Part shown: positions 1 to 12,701 of the stretch, piece by piece | How the letters are laid out: each line of letters starts with the position of its first letter | Numbering within the stretch: position 1 is the first letter of the stretch | NCBI GenBank assembly: GCA_020466095.1 | Contig: CM035809.1 | Span: 5,496,223-5,560,222, forward strand | From: Chlorops oryzae | Taxonomy: Eukaryota > Arthropoda > Insecta > Diptera > Chloropidae | Direction of reading: 5' to 3' | DNA length: 64,000 nucleotides | The notes under the pieces: model-generated | What the model was told of the DNA's origin: nothing | Database searches by the model: none | What the model saw: only the letters and a program-made list of their open reading frames with translations | Position numbers and translations under genes: made by a program

Positions 1-440
1 GGTGGTTGTGATATTGCAGAAGCGAAGACGATCTACTTAAGGCTATAGAGAAAATTAAGGAAAATTGTTCAAAGAGTTGTTCGAGTTCAATTTATGGAAT
101 CATATGGATCTATGAAAATGCAGTACGTTGTATGGAAATCTAGTACGATAAGACCGATTTGAATAATTTTTGGCACACATTTATATTTTTGTATAGCCAA
201 CATTTTGACTGAGTTTCGTTAAAATCGGTTGACTTTTAGGGGTAACTACCATACAAAGCTATAGTTATGGGTCTATGGGAGGTACCCCTAGGGTCTGACC
301 GATTTGAATAAGTTTTGGCACACATCCATATATTTGCATAGCTAACATTCTGATTGAGTTTCGTTAAAATCGGTAGACTTTTAGAGGTAGCTACCATACA
401 AAACTATAACTATGGGTCTATGGGAGGTACCCCTAGGGGT
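1..440. repeat. Short tandem repeat, ~147 bp period (about two units plus flank)
   Basis: The phrase GACCGATTTGAATAA...TTTTGGCACACAT...GAGTTTCGTTAAAATCGGT...GGGTCTATGGGAGGTACCCC occurs twice, starting near 150 and 297, with a degenerate earlier part. The window opens inside or beside the array, so its true length is unknown. No coding potential; ORFs across it are in repeat sequence. Confidence 0.75.
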
Positions 441-2334
441 TGGCCAATTGTAACAATTTTTTTTTTTTTTCTTAGTTACATTCATAAAACCAAGTGTACC
501 AATTTTTACTTTCATTGGACTACTGCTTCTACTTTTTTCCAAGAAATGTATGAGGCTTCCCCACTGTGAGTCGTTGAGAAGCAAGAGAAAAATAAGTCGC
601 TTAGAAAGATATAAGGCCGTGTTATTGAAGGAAAAGATCTGCAGAATCAACAGTATAAATAATATGAATTGGTCTTCAGATCCCTGAAGCTTTTAAAAGG
701 CAAAAGATGAAAATAAAATATTGAATTTAAATTATTTCAAAAGGCTTTTCCTTAAATTCATTTTCTTAAATTCATCGAGCAACGATTCAATTTAAGATCA
801 GAAAGACCGAAAAAAGAAAAATCGAAGAGAATAAGAATGAAGAAAAAATTACCCACTAACCGCTTGGCCTTCCATTGTAAATTACTTTCAACACGTAATT
901 CTATCCGAGATGAAACTGTATCTGCAGCTGTTGCCGCTGTCATTCATTATGGCTTACACCCTTAGCCCATCGACTGTGGACTTTTGTGCAGTAGGTATGT
1001 ATTTATGGTATTTGCCGCAGCCGCCCCCTTCTAACATACCCCCATCCGGCCCTGTAATTTCGCAATTTCATCGTACCAATGTCATTTCTTCTTTGTTCTG
1101 GGAAAAAAAGAAAATTCTTTTGCCCCTCAGCTCACCTTCAGCACAGAAGACCACCGAACGAGCGAACGAACGAACGAACTAAAGAACTTAGCCAGGATAA
1201 ACCAAGGATCCAATACGATGATACGATGCCAGCACTAAATTATGTCGGTACGAAGATTGTAATTGTTGTTATTTTTTTTTTTTTTTGCTCTCACTCAATC
1301 TATGCCATATTTGTTGTTGTTTGTTCTTGTTGTTGTTGGTATTGTCATTAGCTATTGTTTTATGCATTGTTCGGTGGGGCGGATATGTGCAACTGATGCA
1401 TGACATCTGCATTTCATCGTTTAGGGCCTGGTAATGACAGCATTTGTTGCTCCCATTGCCATCGTTGCTGTTGTTGTTACTGCTGCCGTTGTTGTTGTTG
1501 TTGTAGTAATTCACATTGTCGTTGTCAGGTTGTGAGGTTGTGGTTGTGTCTAGGCCATTGAGAAATTGCTCAGTGGGAAAACAAGAACCATTCGAGTCGG
1601 CAACGATGGCCTTGAAATGCTTTTGTTTGTGTAAACAATAAAAGTGAAAGAAAAAAAACAAAAGAAAAAAAATGAAATTGCTCAAAAGATGCTAAAATGC
1701 ACTCGAAATATTTATGAAGTGCTCGTACAGGGTTAAACTTTTTAAAGAGTGAAATCTATGAGCACACACCCACATGCACGCACAAGAAAAAATAGTTGTA
1801 TATTTGTATTTACTTTGTTGAGCTTTTTGTTTGTCTCGAAGTTCATTTAAAATTCATATGTTGAGTACGTTTTCTTTGCTTTGGGGGAAAAGGAAAATTC
1901 ATTTTGTGATTCAGTTTATTATTTAAAAGTAATCAAGAAATCGTATTCCTATATTAAATGAAAATATATTTCTATGAAAAATCGTTGGAAAATATTTATT
2001 TATTCGAAGCAGAGGTTGTTTGCAATAGCAAAACATTTCCCTTTGAGGGTTATTTGATCTTTGGAGATTTATAGTTGCAACGATGAGGAAGTTGTGGTAG
2101 TTGGAATACTAAAAAACAATACTTATAAACTTAAATCATGGCACAGTTTTGACATTCAAATGTAATAAAATTCAGAAATGATTTCTTAACTATATTTGTA
2201 ATTTCGTATAACTTCTATATTTATTTATACAAAGTAATTTATTTGTAAAAATTTTTTTTATTTATTTATTTATTTATATTATATAAATCTTTAGTTAGTT
2301 GCTTATTTCTTCATTCATTGATTTATACATATAT
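441..2334. other. Non-coding, low-complexity DNA
   Basis: AT-rich sequence with homopolymer runs and interrupted (GTT)n tracts near 1310-1335 and 1460-1505. On the minus strand the GTT tracts read as Asn-rich codons (1269-1685), but poly-Lys and poly-Phe ends and lack of a recognisable domain argue against calling a gene. Nothing else supported. Confidence 0.5.
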
Positions 2335-2810
2335 TTATACAGGGTGTCCCGTTGGAAAGTACATTCCTTAATAGAGGGGTAGGGGGTCCAAGATAAACAA
2401 AAATCGTGTCCGAGGAGGGGTCCCAAATGCACCCCTGAGGAGTTATGGGGCGTTAATGTTTTTTGGCACTAATTTCAGAAAAATAATTCGCCCACGTCAA
2501 TGGTTAATTGTAAAAAAAATTTTTAATGCAGATTGAAAGCCAATTGTGCAGGATTTTAGGCAAAAATAAATTGATGGTTAAAATTTTAGCCATTGAGTGA
2601 AAAAGAAACGGTCAAAATCAAAAACTCTGAAAAAATTTTCAATTTTTTTTTTTTACTTTGGAAGCCATTTTGGTATGAAAAGTGTCCAATTAACATCCAA
2701 ATTTTTTATTTTATTCAAAATGCTGGATTGATTTCCTTTAATTTGGTACCCCATATGTCTAATAAATGTTTGGAAAATAAGATGAGAAAATTAAATATAA
2801 AATTTTACTA
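2335..2810 (+). mobile_element. Dispersed repeat with CAGGGTGTCCC terminus (copy 1)
   Basis: Begins TATACAGGGTGTCCCGTTGG after a TA-rich stretch. An inverted relative lies at 45190-45650, sharing the terminus, the CTCCTCAGGGGTGCATTTGGGA block (here reversed), the CAATGGTTAATTGTA block and the GGAAGCCATTTTGGT block in the same order. Termini of the ACAGGGTGTCCC kind are common on non-autonomous insect DNA elements. Only one terminus is evident, so this may be a truncated or internally deleted element; superfamily not determined. Confidence 0.65.
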
Positions 2811-2814
2811 CCAG

Positions 2815-2935
2815 TTCGCTCGTGGATGTTTGTGTTGTCTAACTCTCCTCGTGGTATCCCAACGGTCTGATGTCAGGCCTAAGTGTGTCACCCCTAATGG
2901 TGGCAGCCATAATGATCTTACCTATATATAAATAT
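2815..2935 (+). mobile_element. SINE/LINE 3'-tail fragment
   Basis: Carries TCGTGGATGTTTGTGTTG, then CGTGGTATCCCAACGG...AGGCCTAAGTGTGTCACCCCTAATG.TGGCAGCC and ends in CTTACCTA. This matches the 3' part of the SINE at 51091-51308. The tRNA-like head is missing, so it is a 5'-truncated copy abutting the previous repeat. Confidence 0.7.
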
Positions 2936-5739
2936 GTGAAGTACTGTAAGTTAAAATTTTCAGATCCTACTGTGCTTGAAAAAATGATCTTATTCCATTA
3001 TAGTTGACAGTTGATCAATCTTCATATCCCTTGATTTAGCCATTCATACAGTTTGAGTTATAATTCATCTCAAACTTGACGCTATTTTCCTCCCGGAACA
3101 TTGAAATTATTTGATTCTTAGTCTAATAGAATTGAGTTGCTTATAAAATCATTTATTTTGGATATAAATTAGCCCATGTCATCGTCTCTTCATATCATTT
3201 TAGAAGAAATCCTAGACAAAATGTAATCCCTTCAATTGTCTTAGATTCCGATTTATATGTAAGCAAATTCGATGAACTTCCAAAGCCTCTCAATTACATC
3301 TGATGATCATCCTAGAAGGGAGATCGGAAGATAAATGATTCCCTCGGTCCTGAGGTTCATACACGTAAAAACTCCTTTCAAAGTATCCTCAAGAAGCCCC
3401 GAATTTATTTAAAGTACCCCAATGATGATTTCTAACATTTCCATTCGTTTGCTCTTCTCATAATACTTAAAGGGACCCAAAGGGAGAGCTCGGCTTTCCT
3501 CTCCGTGGTTTATTATTGTCGCCATTTTGTTTAAGAGTTGCATGATCGGATTTTTGACAAAGTGTGAGAGCACAAAAGCGATAGGATGTACTGACCTCGA
3601 TCCCTCCGAGTTGTCATCGAATTGAATGAAGTCTTCTTAAGCCTACAATACAATTACTCTATAACATGACCCCAATATGTAAAACGATGTTGTTTTGTTC
3701 CGTAAATCTCAAAACATGATTTACCTTTTAACATTTTTAATGAAAACCTACCCAAAAAAGCATTGAACATCTGAATCTGAAATGCCATATTAATTGTTGC
3801 TTTTAATTGATAAACGAGATTTTCAATTGTTCCCCTCTCAATTATCCATTCAAATATTGCAACGAAATTGCTAATTAGAAACAAATTGCGCCCGAAGGTA
3901 TGCAATGATATTTGCATCCAAATTCAAACTTCCGGTAGCAAACGCGAACATGATTTTCACGTTAACGTGAGCACAATGCAAAATTGAAAAGAATTGAAAA
4001 AAAGTTTTCCTCCTCTGCAATCATTTCATTTTATGCATTTTTCAGCGGAATTTTTTGCTGATTAATTAAAATTCCGCTCACGTGGCAGAGTTTCTTTCTA
4101 CTTTTCTCGTTTCTCTCTCTCGTTCATCCTCGTCACGTTCCGTTGGCTTACCGCAAAAATAGACTAAAAATGTGGTGAATAAAAATTCAAAAAAAAAAAA
4201 AAAATTATTTTTTTGAATTTATCTCAAGAAGACTAAAGCGAGAAAAAACGAAGAAAAGAAAGGCCAAGTTTTGTTATTTTTCCAAAGAAACGCTGAAGGT
4301 TTTCCTTTCCTATTTTTCTGTCTTAACTTTCTTAAGCTCAAAAATTTTGCACAGCCTTTCAGGGGCACGTTACTTAGTCCCGTTTTTTGTGTTTTTTTTT
4401 TTTGGTTTTTGGTGCTTCTTTTCAAAAGTTTAGTATTCTTTTCTAAAGACCTCTCTAAACTACCACAAGGACTGCTTTTACTTATTCATTTCCGTACTCC
4501 CTTGCAGTCTTGTGTTTCCTCTTCATCTTTTTAACCTTCCGCCGTGCTTTCTTTAACTTGATTTGCCTCATAACTGCAGTCGGAAGTTTTTTATGAAGTT
4601 AAAAAGTTTCTTCTTCGAAACACTTGACGTAAGCTTTTCAAACTAAAAAAAAAAAAAAAAATTCCTTCCTCACAAAGCATGGCTACACACTTCCTTCATC
4701 CTGCTTATTTCGACTAACTTAGTTCTTTATATTCTTATGTCTGATGCCCTTTTTTGGGTAATGCTTTTTCTCGTTTTCTCCTCGTTCGCTCGTACACATC
4801 AAGCGCCAACAAGTGAGAGAGGCTTTCAAATTTTTGCTAGTCTTTTTCCGCCATTTTATTTGTATTTTTTTTTACTCATCTTCTTTCACTTCTAGTTTTT
4901 TTTTTCTTTCTATTTTTTTGGGCTTTGGACTGGCGGTCGCTTTTCTCGGGTGCTTTTGTAAACGCGCACGTTTGCGTCTCTGTTTGTCTGTGCCTGAATG
5001 TTTTTTCTGCCGGCCCGAGTGCAGCGTTTTTCAAGTACAATTGCAAAAATTTAATTCATGTTTTCCGTCATGGCCAAAAAAAAAAAAAAAAACACAAAAA
5101 AATGGCGAATAAAACGAACATTTTCGAGGCGACGTAATTGCAGGATGTACTTTGAGCAAGAAAAGTTAAATTGTGCAGTAAAGATATCCTTGGAGTGACT
5201 TTGAATAATTTTTGTTGTTGTTTTTTTTAAGATGCACTCAAAGCCCGAGGAGGTTTAACGAGCGCCGTGAGAGATCACTTGATAAGTTGATAAATATTTG
5301 GATAGAAGAATTTAATGGAAATCTGAAAAGGTAAAATTGATGGTCCTTCATAAAGAGTATAAATTTTTGAACGAGAGTTTTTAAGGGTTATATTAACCCA
5401 TTCCTTCTCAATCACGAAGATCATTGAAATTGTTTGATCAAATCTTCATCTCATCTCATCTCGAAAGGCGTAGATTTATTGTTTAACTAAGGGACATTTT
5501 AAAAATTTCAATGACTAATTGAGATGTTAAATAAAACATACAAATTCATGGAACTTTTTGATCAACCTAAAAAAGTATAATTATTTTTTACGCAGCCATT
5601 TAATCACTTTTTGCTTGAAATCAGAAAACCTATGCAAAACCTTTCCTAGGATATTATAGCTGTGCAAACAGGCTTATTAAATTTCGCATATTAAATAGAT
5701 CAAAATTGTAGTTCTCTTTCCTCCTTCTGATGAAGCAGG
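2936..5739. other. Non-coding, unassigned
   Basis: AT-rich DNA with poly-A and poly-T runs (4188-4203, 4645-4660, 5077-5092) and pyrimidine-rich blocks. Short ORFs are homopolymer-driven. I see no gene, RNA gene or defined element. Confidence 0.45.
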
Positions 5740-6150
5740 GATCTCTGTAATGATGTGCCACAATCTTCTATGACACTTTCACCTGTATGTCATCGGTAAC
5801 CGCACTGATGTCATCGTTATGCAAGAGATATTTGATCTTTTCTACGATGCGTGACATTGTCACTTGTGCGACATCGATTGCCGAGCTGTTGAAATAGTGT
5901 TGATAGAAATATTTTCTGTCTTCTACGGTTACATTTCACCCAAAAAAGTCATGAATGACACTGTCATCTGTATGTCATCGATGACCGCACTGATGCTTTC
6001 GTTATGCAGGAGCTATTTAATCTCTTCTACGATGCAATGTCAACCAAATTTTCATGCGTGACCCTGACACTTATGTGTCATCGATGACTGAATTAATGAC
6101 ATAGTTATGATGGAGGTATTTTCTCTCTTCTATGACACCCATCGAGTGTT
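5740..6150 (+). repeat. TCATCGATGACAT-type tandem array A
   Basis: About three degenerate units of roughly 110-140 bp. Each contains a TGACACTTTCACCTGTATGTCATCG-like segment (split here by variation), an ACTGATG segment, TTATGCA(A/G)GAG and CTTCTACGATG. The same unit occurs in inverted orientation at 9256-9680. The repeats are about equally spaced but clearly diverged. Confidence 0.7.
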
Positions 6151-9100
6151 TTTTCCCTTTGAAAATATTGTTTCAAAGCTCGCTTTTCAAATTTAACTAC
6201 TTAAAACATATTGGAATAAGACAAACAATATTCTGTGAAATAAGTTAATTACTTTACAATAAGTTAAATGGCTTCTATTTCCTCCACTAAAATTCATGAC
6301 ATTCAAAATGTCATCCTTTGTGAAATATGTTCACATTAGACCAAACCCGAAATTCCTTTGATTCCAATTGCTCGTTGCACAGTCGAAGTCTGTTCGGTCT
6401 CATTTGAACCGTCGCGTTCCACATACAAAAGACATTTCCCTTGAGGGTAAAAGCATCCAAAGAATTTATTCATGCAGTTTCAAACATTCTTTTACGTTCA
6501 CATGTTAATTAATGCATGCATGGACAAGGGCGAAAAACATGTCCTTTACGAACGAATATTCGAGAATTTATTCCATGAACAGCTAAAAAAAAAAAAGAAG
6601 ATAAATTGCGACTGCATAAATTTTCGAGTGTAAAGCACTTCCTTTCCGCTGCTGCTGATCTCTGGCTGATGGCCATTTTGTGTGATTTTGAAAGCTTAAA
6701 AGTTTGAATGCATTTCGTGGAAATTTAAAAAGAGATTATTTTGAGTATTTTAATTTACGTAAAACAAAATTCATAGGAAATTTCAACGAAATGAATTTAT
6801 TAAAATTGATTTTGTTCGGAGAATTTCCGAATTCGATTTTTGAAATATTTATTTCAATTTATTACATATCACGTAATGTGTAGAAATTGTGCCGAATAAG
6901 CTATAGCCATGGGGAAAGGCGAAATACTCCAGATACAAGTAAAAAAAAAGACTATAAAAATTTTTGTAGCATATTTGACGGCTGGTTTCGTTCGTTTGTT
7001 CTAGAAATGACCCCGAAATTTCCTGAAGCATTTTGATTTGACATATAGGTGGCGATTAAGAACCGAATAAATTTATAACGCCGAATTTATTGAGTTCTCG
7101 TTGATAATTAAGCCATAAAAGCCGTTAAGTATGCTACAAAATTTTATTTGATTCTTTTTTTTAAGTATTAGTCATAAATATGTCGGATATATTGATATCG
7201 CTGGGGTAGAGGGAATGAGGTGAAACCATGAGCGGGAAAGTGAAAAAGGAAAAATGTTTGACAATTTTTTTTTGAGAGGCAATGAAAATGGTGATGAAAA
7301 TTAAAACAAGTCACAAAGGATCTTGTAGATTACAGCAAAGTGTGCGACATCCTGTAAGGAATTTTAAAGTTTCTTAAAATTTTCAATAGGTTTTAGTATG
7401 AACCACAATTTTGATTCCAATGCAAAGTATCCTTGAAATGTGCTTGGAAAATCCTTCTTTGGTAAGGCCGTTTTTAAAACTTAAGGTCTAGAGCACGAAA
7501 ATTTAGGGTATTTTCATAATTTTTTTTTGGTATTAAGCCAAATAAAAACCGATTTTCTAAGTATGCAGGCTTATTATATTCTTTATCGACAAAAAATAAA
7601 AAATGTTGTAATTTTTTTTTTTTTTTTTTGGTATTTTAAAAATGGCGTTGAAGTGGACCCTCTTTGAAAAAGTACCTCCGTGGTGTGAAAGATTTTGGCA
7701 GTTCTAGTAATCGAAAAAAAAAACAAAAATATGTTATTAATCAGAATGAATGCAGCTATGGCAGGAACTAAAATAAAAAAAATTTTTTTTTTAATTGACA
7801 AAATGGCGCAATTTTTTATTTCAACCATCAAAAACTCCCCCTTTTTTGACCATTTTTTTTAATGAAAAAATATGAAGTTCCTGAAATAAAAATTCGATTC
7901 TAGTTCGGGCCATAGCCATTGATGTAATGAATAATATATAAAAAATCCAGACAAATCGGTTCGATGGTTTTTTTGTTTTCATTCACACCAGGTCAAAAAA
8001 AGTAGTTTTGAGATAAACGCGTTCAAAGTTGCTTTGATCAAGCGCGCTGCCTGCTGTCTCCACCTTCTAAAAAGGCTGTAGCAAAACAAATATTGTCAAT
8101 ATCTTCACGAAACTTTGCCAGCATATTGTTAAAAGTCTATTCTTCCGAAATATATAAAAAACAAAAATCAATTTTCAAAAAATTCTAGACCAGAAGGTCC
8201 CCTTAATATCTCAAAAACTATTTAAGATAGAAATATAAAACAACTAATTGCTAAAACATCAGAAAAGTTAGGAATATTTTTTTGAAATTTTACACTGAGA
8301 AAAGTTTTCCCATCAAGGCGTAATTTTTTAAGATATTTAGAAAAACGCACAAAGACGTTTTCAGTGTACCTACTGACGTTCTGCTGTCGACATTCGTATG
8401 CAGTACAAATGTGAGAAAAATGGCTGAAAAGAGCATCACTTATACGGCATGTTGGACGAGTGCTTAATTAATTTTTTATAGCAAAAGTACCTTCTTCTTA
8501 TATCCCCTTCCGTTCGTTATTTAAAAGCTTGGAATGGATCTAGTCAGGGACCCAAAATTCTTATCGCGTGACTTATTGCATGAGAGAAGGCAAAAATAAT
8601 AAGTGGGGCAAATGCCCTCTGTTGTAAATGAACGCCACGAAAGTTTTCCATTTCCGAATGAAATTTTTGAACTTTTCATTGAATCATTCGAGGCTTGCCA
8701 AGTTTATCGAGTTTAAATTTGTCAAACTTAATTTTCCGTTCCGTTTTGTCTCTTAATTTCTGACGCTAACTAAAAACTAGTTGCCAAAAAAAACTTTCAA
8801 TTCGGACATCGCAAAAAAGAAGAAATCGAGTGATAGAAAGAGAGAGGGGGAGGAAGAGACCGAAGAGGATAATTTATGGAAACCAAAACCCAAAGGCAAT
8901 TTGCAGAGCATTGCATAGCATCAGCAAAAACAGACTGCAATAAATTCTGGATCCTGCCAACGATGAAAAACTCCAAAAAAGTGGGGGAAAAATTTAAACG
9001 GAAATAAAAAAAATTATTTCGACATTTTATCTTTTTACTAAATTTTCTTTTGCTCTATTTACATTTTTTCAATTTTTTGTTGCTATTTCCACATTTGATT

Positions 9101-9255
9101 TCGGTTGTTGTTGCTGAAAGCATGTCTCGTTTGTTGGAACATTTTCCGACATGAATTTGCAATAATCAAAAGCGAATTGTGCGGCCATGCAAATAGCAAC
9201 AAAACAACAACAACAAGTCTTTTGCTCAGCATTCGAATTACTTATGTATGCGTTG
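6151..9255. other. Non-coding segment between inverted arrays
   Basis: AT-rich DNA with no recognisable gene, lying between inverted arrays A and B. If the arrays are ends of one foldback-like element this would be its interior, but I see no transposase-like ORF in it, so it may equally be ordinary host DNA between two insertions. Confidence 0.4.
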
Positions 9256-9680
9256 GAGCACTTCGCGATGACGTCCCTGTAGGTAAATATATCCTGCATA
9301 ACGATGTTTTCAGGCCTGTCATCGATGACAGTCAGACGACAATGTCATGCATGGCTATTTGAGTCACGTATACCTAATCATAGAAAGAAGGAAAAAAATC
9401 CTGTATGACGATGTCATCAGTTTCGTCATCGATGACATATAGGTGAAAGTGTCATGTATGTTTATTTTAATGACATTTCATCGAAGGAGAGAGTTAATGT
9501 CTCCTGCATAATATTATCAGCAGTTCCTTCATCGATGACATAGAGGTGAAAGTGTCATGTATGTTTATTTGAATGACATGTCATCGAAGAAGAGAGCTAA
9601 TGTCTCCTGCATAGTATTATCATCAGTTCCTTCATCGATGACATATAGGTGAAATTGTCATGCATGATTATCACATATCA
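9256..9680 (-). repeat. TCATCGATGACAT-type tandem array B, inverted
   Basis: Three to four units of about 105-125 bp sharing CATCGATGACATA.AGGTGAAA.TGTCATG.ATG and GAGCTAATGTCTCCTGCATA segments. Read on the minus strand the order of segments equals that of array A at 5740-6150. Units here are better conserved than in array A. Confidence 0.72.
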
Positions 9681-10608
9681 TTTCAAAATTGTATTTAGGT
9701 CTCTCCACGCTTTTTCTTATGAGAAGCTGCTAGCCATATTGTAGAATTTCCACCACGCTGACGCTGTCATTCTGGCATGACTATAACGTAATGATGGTTA
9801 TTCGTGCTGGGTGTAAATTTATCTACACATAAATGTATAAACGCTTATGAAGCTTAGTGTGTATGCAGTTAACGAGCAGGCACGCGTCCTTGTCTCCTCG
9901 TTGCTCCCACGCTGTCTAATTTTTTTTTTATCCGGACTATTTGTGGAGTTTGCTTCGAAGAAAAGAGCAAAATGGCAAAACATTGTCCGTTGGTTTGTCG
10001 ACGACGACAACGACAACGACGCTGGCAACAGGGAAATTTGCAACAAAAATTTCTGAATATCCCACGTGTATGTCATTCATATGGCATTAAAATTCGTAAC
10101 TATAAAAGGATTGCAGCAAGGACTCTTTTGTTGTCCGCTCAACATATTTTTATTGTATTTATGTGCATTGTTGCTCTACATTGTCGCTTCGATATTCCAT
10201 GGCAACAATCAAGATAACAAGAGAAAGTGCCGTAAATGGGAAATAATGCTTAAGTGGATTTCAAGTGTTGTTTTGGGAAAATGTTTTAAGCATTGGGAAA
10301 AGACAGAAAGTGCTTCGTGTCGTCGTGTATGAGATAAATTTTCTGATTTCGTAATAAAATGGAAATACTCTGTTCTTAATTGAGATTAAATTTAGATGGG
10401 ATTTTAAAGTTTGTGCCTTGGACTTGATTCATTAGGAAAGTAATTAGAATTTTGGGAGGAGAACATAGGCAACTAAATCATCCCTGAAGGATACATCTGA
10501 GCATTTTATGAGTGTGTTTTTGTTTGTGTTCTTGGTGGATAATGCCAACATCACACCGCCTTTATGGTAATTTATTTTGCCCTTAAATTGAAGCACTCCT
10601 TCATTTTT
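9681..10608. other. Non-coding, unassigned
   Basis: No supported gene. Overlapping short ORFs around 9819-10332 occur on both strands without a recognisable domain. A CGACGACAACGACAACGACG tract lies near 10000-10020. Confidence 0.4.
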
Positions 10609-11537
10609 ATACCCAGCGTAAGCGGGGTATATTAGTTTTGTGCAAATCTTGTAACAGGGAGAATTAAGCTCCGGAGATATAGAAAAATATATATAGAAAT
10701 GATCAGGATCAAAAACTGAATCGATTTAGACATGTCCGTCTGTCCGTCCGTCCGTCCGTCTGTCCGTCTGTCCGTCTGTCCGTCCGTCCGTGGTCGGATC
10801 TCCTCCGAAACGGCTGAACCAATGAAGTCGAAATTTGGCACACATGTATATCGGGGTCCGAGTATGATCCTAAGTAAAAATAGGAGACATCCGCCCACTG
10901 CCACGCCCACAAATGAATTTATTGTGTTTTCAATAAAATGCTTGTAACTTGCGAACCACTCAACACATTCCATTGATATTTGGTGTGCTGGTAAACTACG
11001 AAAAGGGACATATCCTGGCAAATGGACGCCGCCCTCCTCGAGCCACGCCCACAAATAAGCCCAAAAATAAGGGCTTATCGTAACTTGTGAAGTAAAAGGC
11101 GTAGAAGCTTCAAATTCGCAGCATAGGTTGACCAAGGCAAATGAAAGGTGTAGGAACAAAAATTTATGTATCCCGCCCACTGCCACGCCCACAAATAGAG
11201 AATTTTTGTAACTTCCGAAGTAAAAGGCGTAGAAGCTTCAAATTCGCAACATAGGTTCACCAAGGCGAATGAAAGGTGTAGGAAACATTTTTAATTGGTC
11301 CGCCCACTGCCACGCCCACAAATTAAGATTTTTCGTAACTTCCGAAGTAAAAGGCGTAGCAGCTTCAAATTCGCAACATAGGTTCACCAAGGCGAATGAA
11401 AGGTGTAGGGAAATAATTTATGTTGCCCTCCCACTGCCACGCCCACAAATAGAGAAGCAAAACATAGTGCGCTCATAATGTCGGGACGCTGGGTATTTCA
11501 AAGTCGGGCTTGACCGACTTTAGCTTTCTTACTTGTT
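10609..11537 (+). mobile_element. DINE-1/Helentron-associated (HINE-like) element, copy 1
   Basis: Starts ATACCCAGCGT and has the exact reverse complement ACGCTGGGTAT near the 3' end. This is followed by a stem-loop AAAGTCGG-GCTTGA-CCGACTTT and the terminus AGCTTTCTTACTTGTTT. It carries a TA-rich tract, a (GTCY)n tract and five copies of a CCACGCCCACAAA-containing repeat with a period near 127 bp. Subterminal inverted repeat, internal tandem repeats and 3' hairpin are the published layout of DINE-1/INE-1 elements (Helitron/Helentron derivatives). It is non-autonomous: minus-strand ORFs merely read through the repeats. No target duplication is expected for this class. Confidence 0.85.
10732..10795. 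repeat. (GTCY)n proto-microsatellite
   Basis: GTCCGTCTGTCCGTCCGTCC-type run inside DINE-1-like copy 1. The second copy has a much shorter version near 53195-53218, so the tract has expanded or contracted independently in each insertion. Confidence 0.9.
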
Positions 11538-11580
11538 TTCTTTTAAGGTCAAAACGATTCGAAATTCCTTAAATTACACC

Positions 11581-11971
11581 CAGTGGCGTGTCCAGAGAAA
11601 GAGTGCTTTGATAGTGCTTATATTTTCCACAGTGATATATTGAACAATCATAAGACATTAACCCAAAAAAATTTTTGGCTAGGAAAAGTGAGTTGTGGCC
11701 CAAAATCCCAAAAAATATATAGAATAAGTGAAAATTTCTATGAATTTTAGCACTAAAATTTTTTCAAAAATACTGGTCCGTTTTGGACCAGTTTGGAACT
11801 AGACAAAAACTAGACTAGTTGTAATCCGTTTCTTGAAAAAATGTTGACGGCAAAATTTTTAGAATTTTTCACTTATTCTTTTTGGGTTAATGTCGTATAA
11901 TTGTTCAATATACATACCACTGTCGAAAACATAAGCACTATCAAAGCACTCTTTCTCTGGACACGCCAATG
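11581..11971. mobile_element. hAT-like palindromic MITE with 8-bp target duplication
   Basis: Begins CAGTGGCGTGTCCAGAGAAA and ends with the near-exact reverse complement (...TTTCTCTGGACACGCCAATG). The inverted arms extend about 90 bp inward. Flanking octamers are ATTACACC (11573-11580) and ATTACACT (11972-11979), a 7/8 match. CAGTG-type ends with an 8-bp duplication fit the hAT superfamily. No ORF of transposase size. The element could form a long hairpin if transcribed. Confidence 0.8.
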
Positions 11972-12229
11972 ATTACACTGCTCAACAAATTAAATAAAAT
12001 TTTTGAGTGACCGATTTAATTAAGGATTTTGGATTAGGGCGACTTGGCAAGACATTTTTTTTTTTTTCAATATATTCCCACCGTATTAAGTATTAGAACT
12101 ACCAATCAATTAGGTACACAGTGACCGATTTTTAGGAGTCATCGAAAGCAAACGAAATCTGGGCTGCATTTCCTAAATCTTCTTGATTAATGTAGCAAGT
12201 CTCTATTATTGATTTTGCTGTATTGTATA

Positions 12230-12605
12230 CAGGACTATTTCAAATCGATGTCGAAAAGTTTGGCCGAGAATTAAGTTGCAAATGTTTTTGCTGTTCGTAT
12301 GGCTATATCTCGTAAACTGTTCAATATTTAATTTTCCCATCAGCAACAAATTTCGAGTCTTAGATTTGGAGAAAAGAAATGAAGTAATAACAGACCCGAA
12401 AAACTTCATCAAGTACGGACAAATTGCAAAAATCTCAAAAATCGGTGATTTTTCTCACCTCTTTTTCGAATTGCTGGTCCATAGACTCCAAATCATTGCA
12501 ATATTTATGAAAATTCTTTAATAACAGTGTAGAAACATTAATACTGGACCACTTCTTCCAACGCACCAACCATATCCGAGCGCTTCTTGATATCGTTTTG
12601 ATAGT
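12230..12605 (+). mobile_element. Dispersed repeat, partner inverted at 19880-20225
   Basis: Shared blocks include ATCGATGTCGA.AA.TTTGGCCGAGAA, TTCAATATTTAATTTT and CCATATCCG(A/G)GC.CTTCTTGATAT, found in reverse order and orientation near 20200, 20150 and 19900. Termini were not resolved. The pair marks two diverged copies of one element. Confidence 0.55.
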
Positions 12606-12701
12606 CCAAAGCCAATTCAAAGGAAAGAACTAGAAATTACCCTTTAAATATGGTTTAAGTTTTTATCCAGCACAAATTATTTAGAGTCTTACCTACCATG
12701 T

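Noticed and set aside
1269..1685. Asn-rich 138-codon minus-strand ORF
   Set aside because: Driven by (GTT)n tracts and homopolymer ends. A real exon remains possible for the central part, but no splice signals or domain support it.
5740..6150. CRISPR-like repeat array
   Set aside because: Units are long, diverged and without constant spacers; the setting is clearly eukaryotic.
10632..11192. 186-codon minus-strand ORF
   Set aside because: It reads through the (GTCY)n tract (Asp-Arg-Thr-Gly repeats) and the 127-bp units of the DINE-1-like element; no domain.
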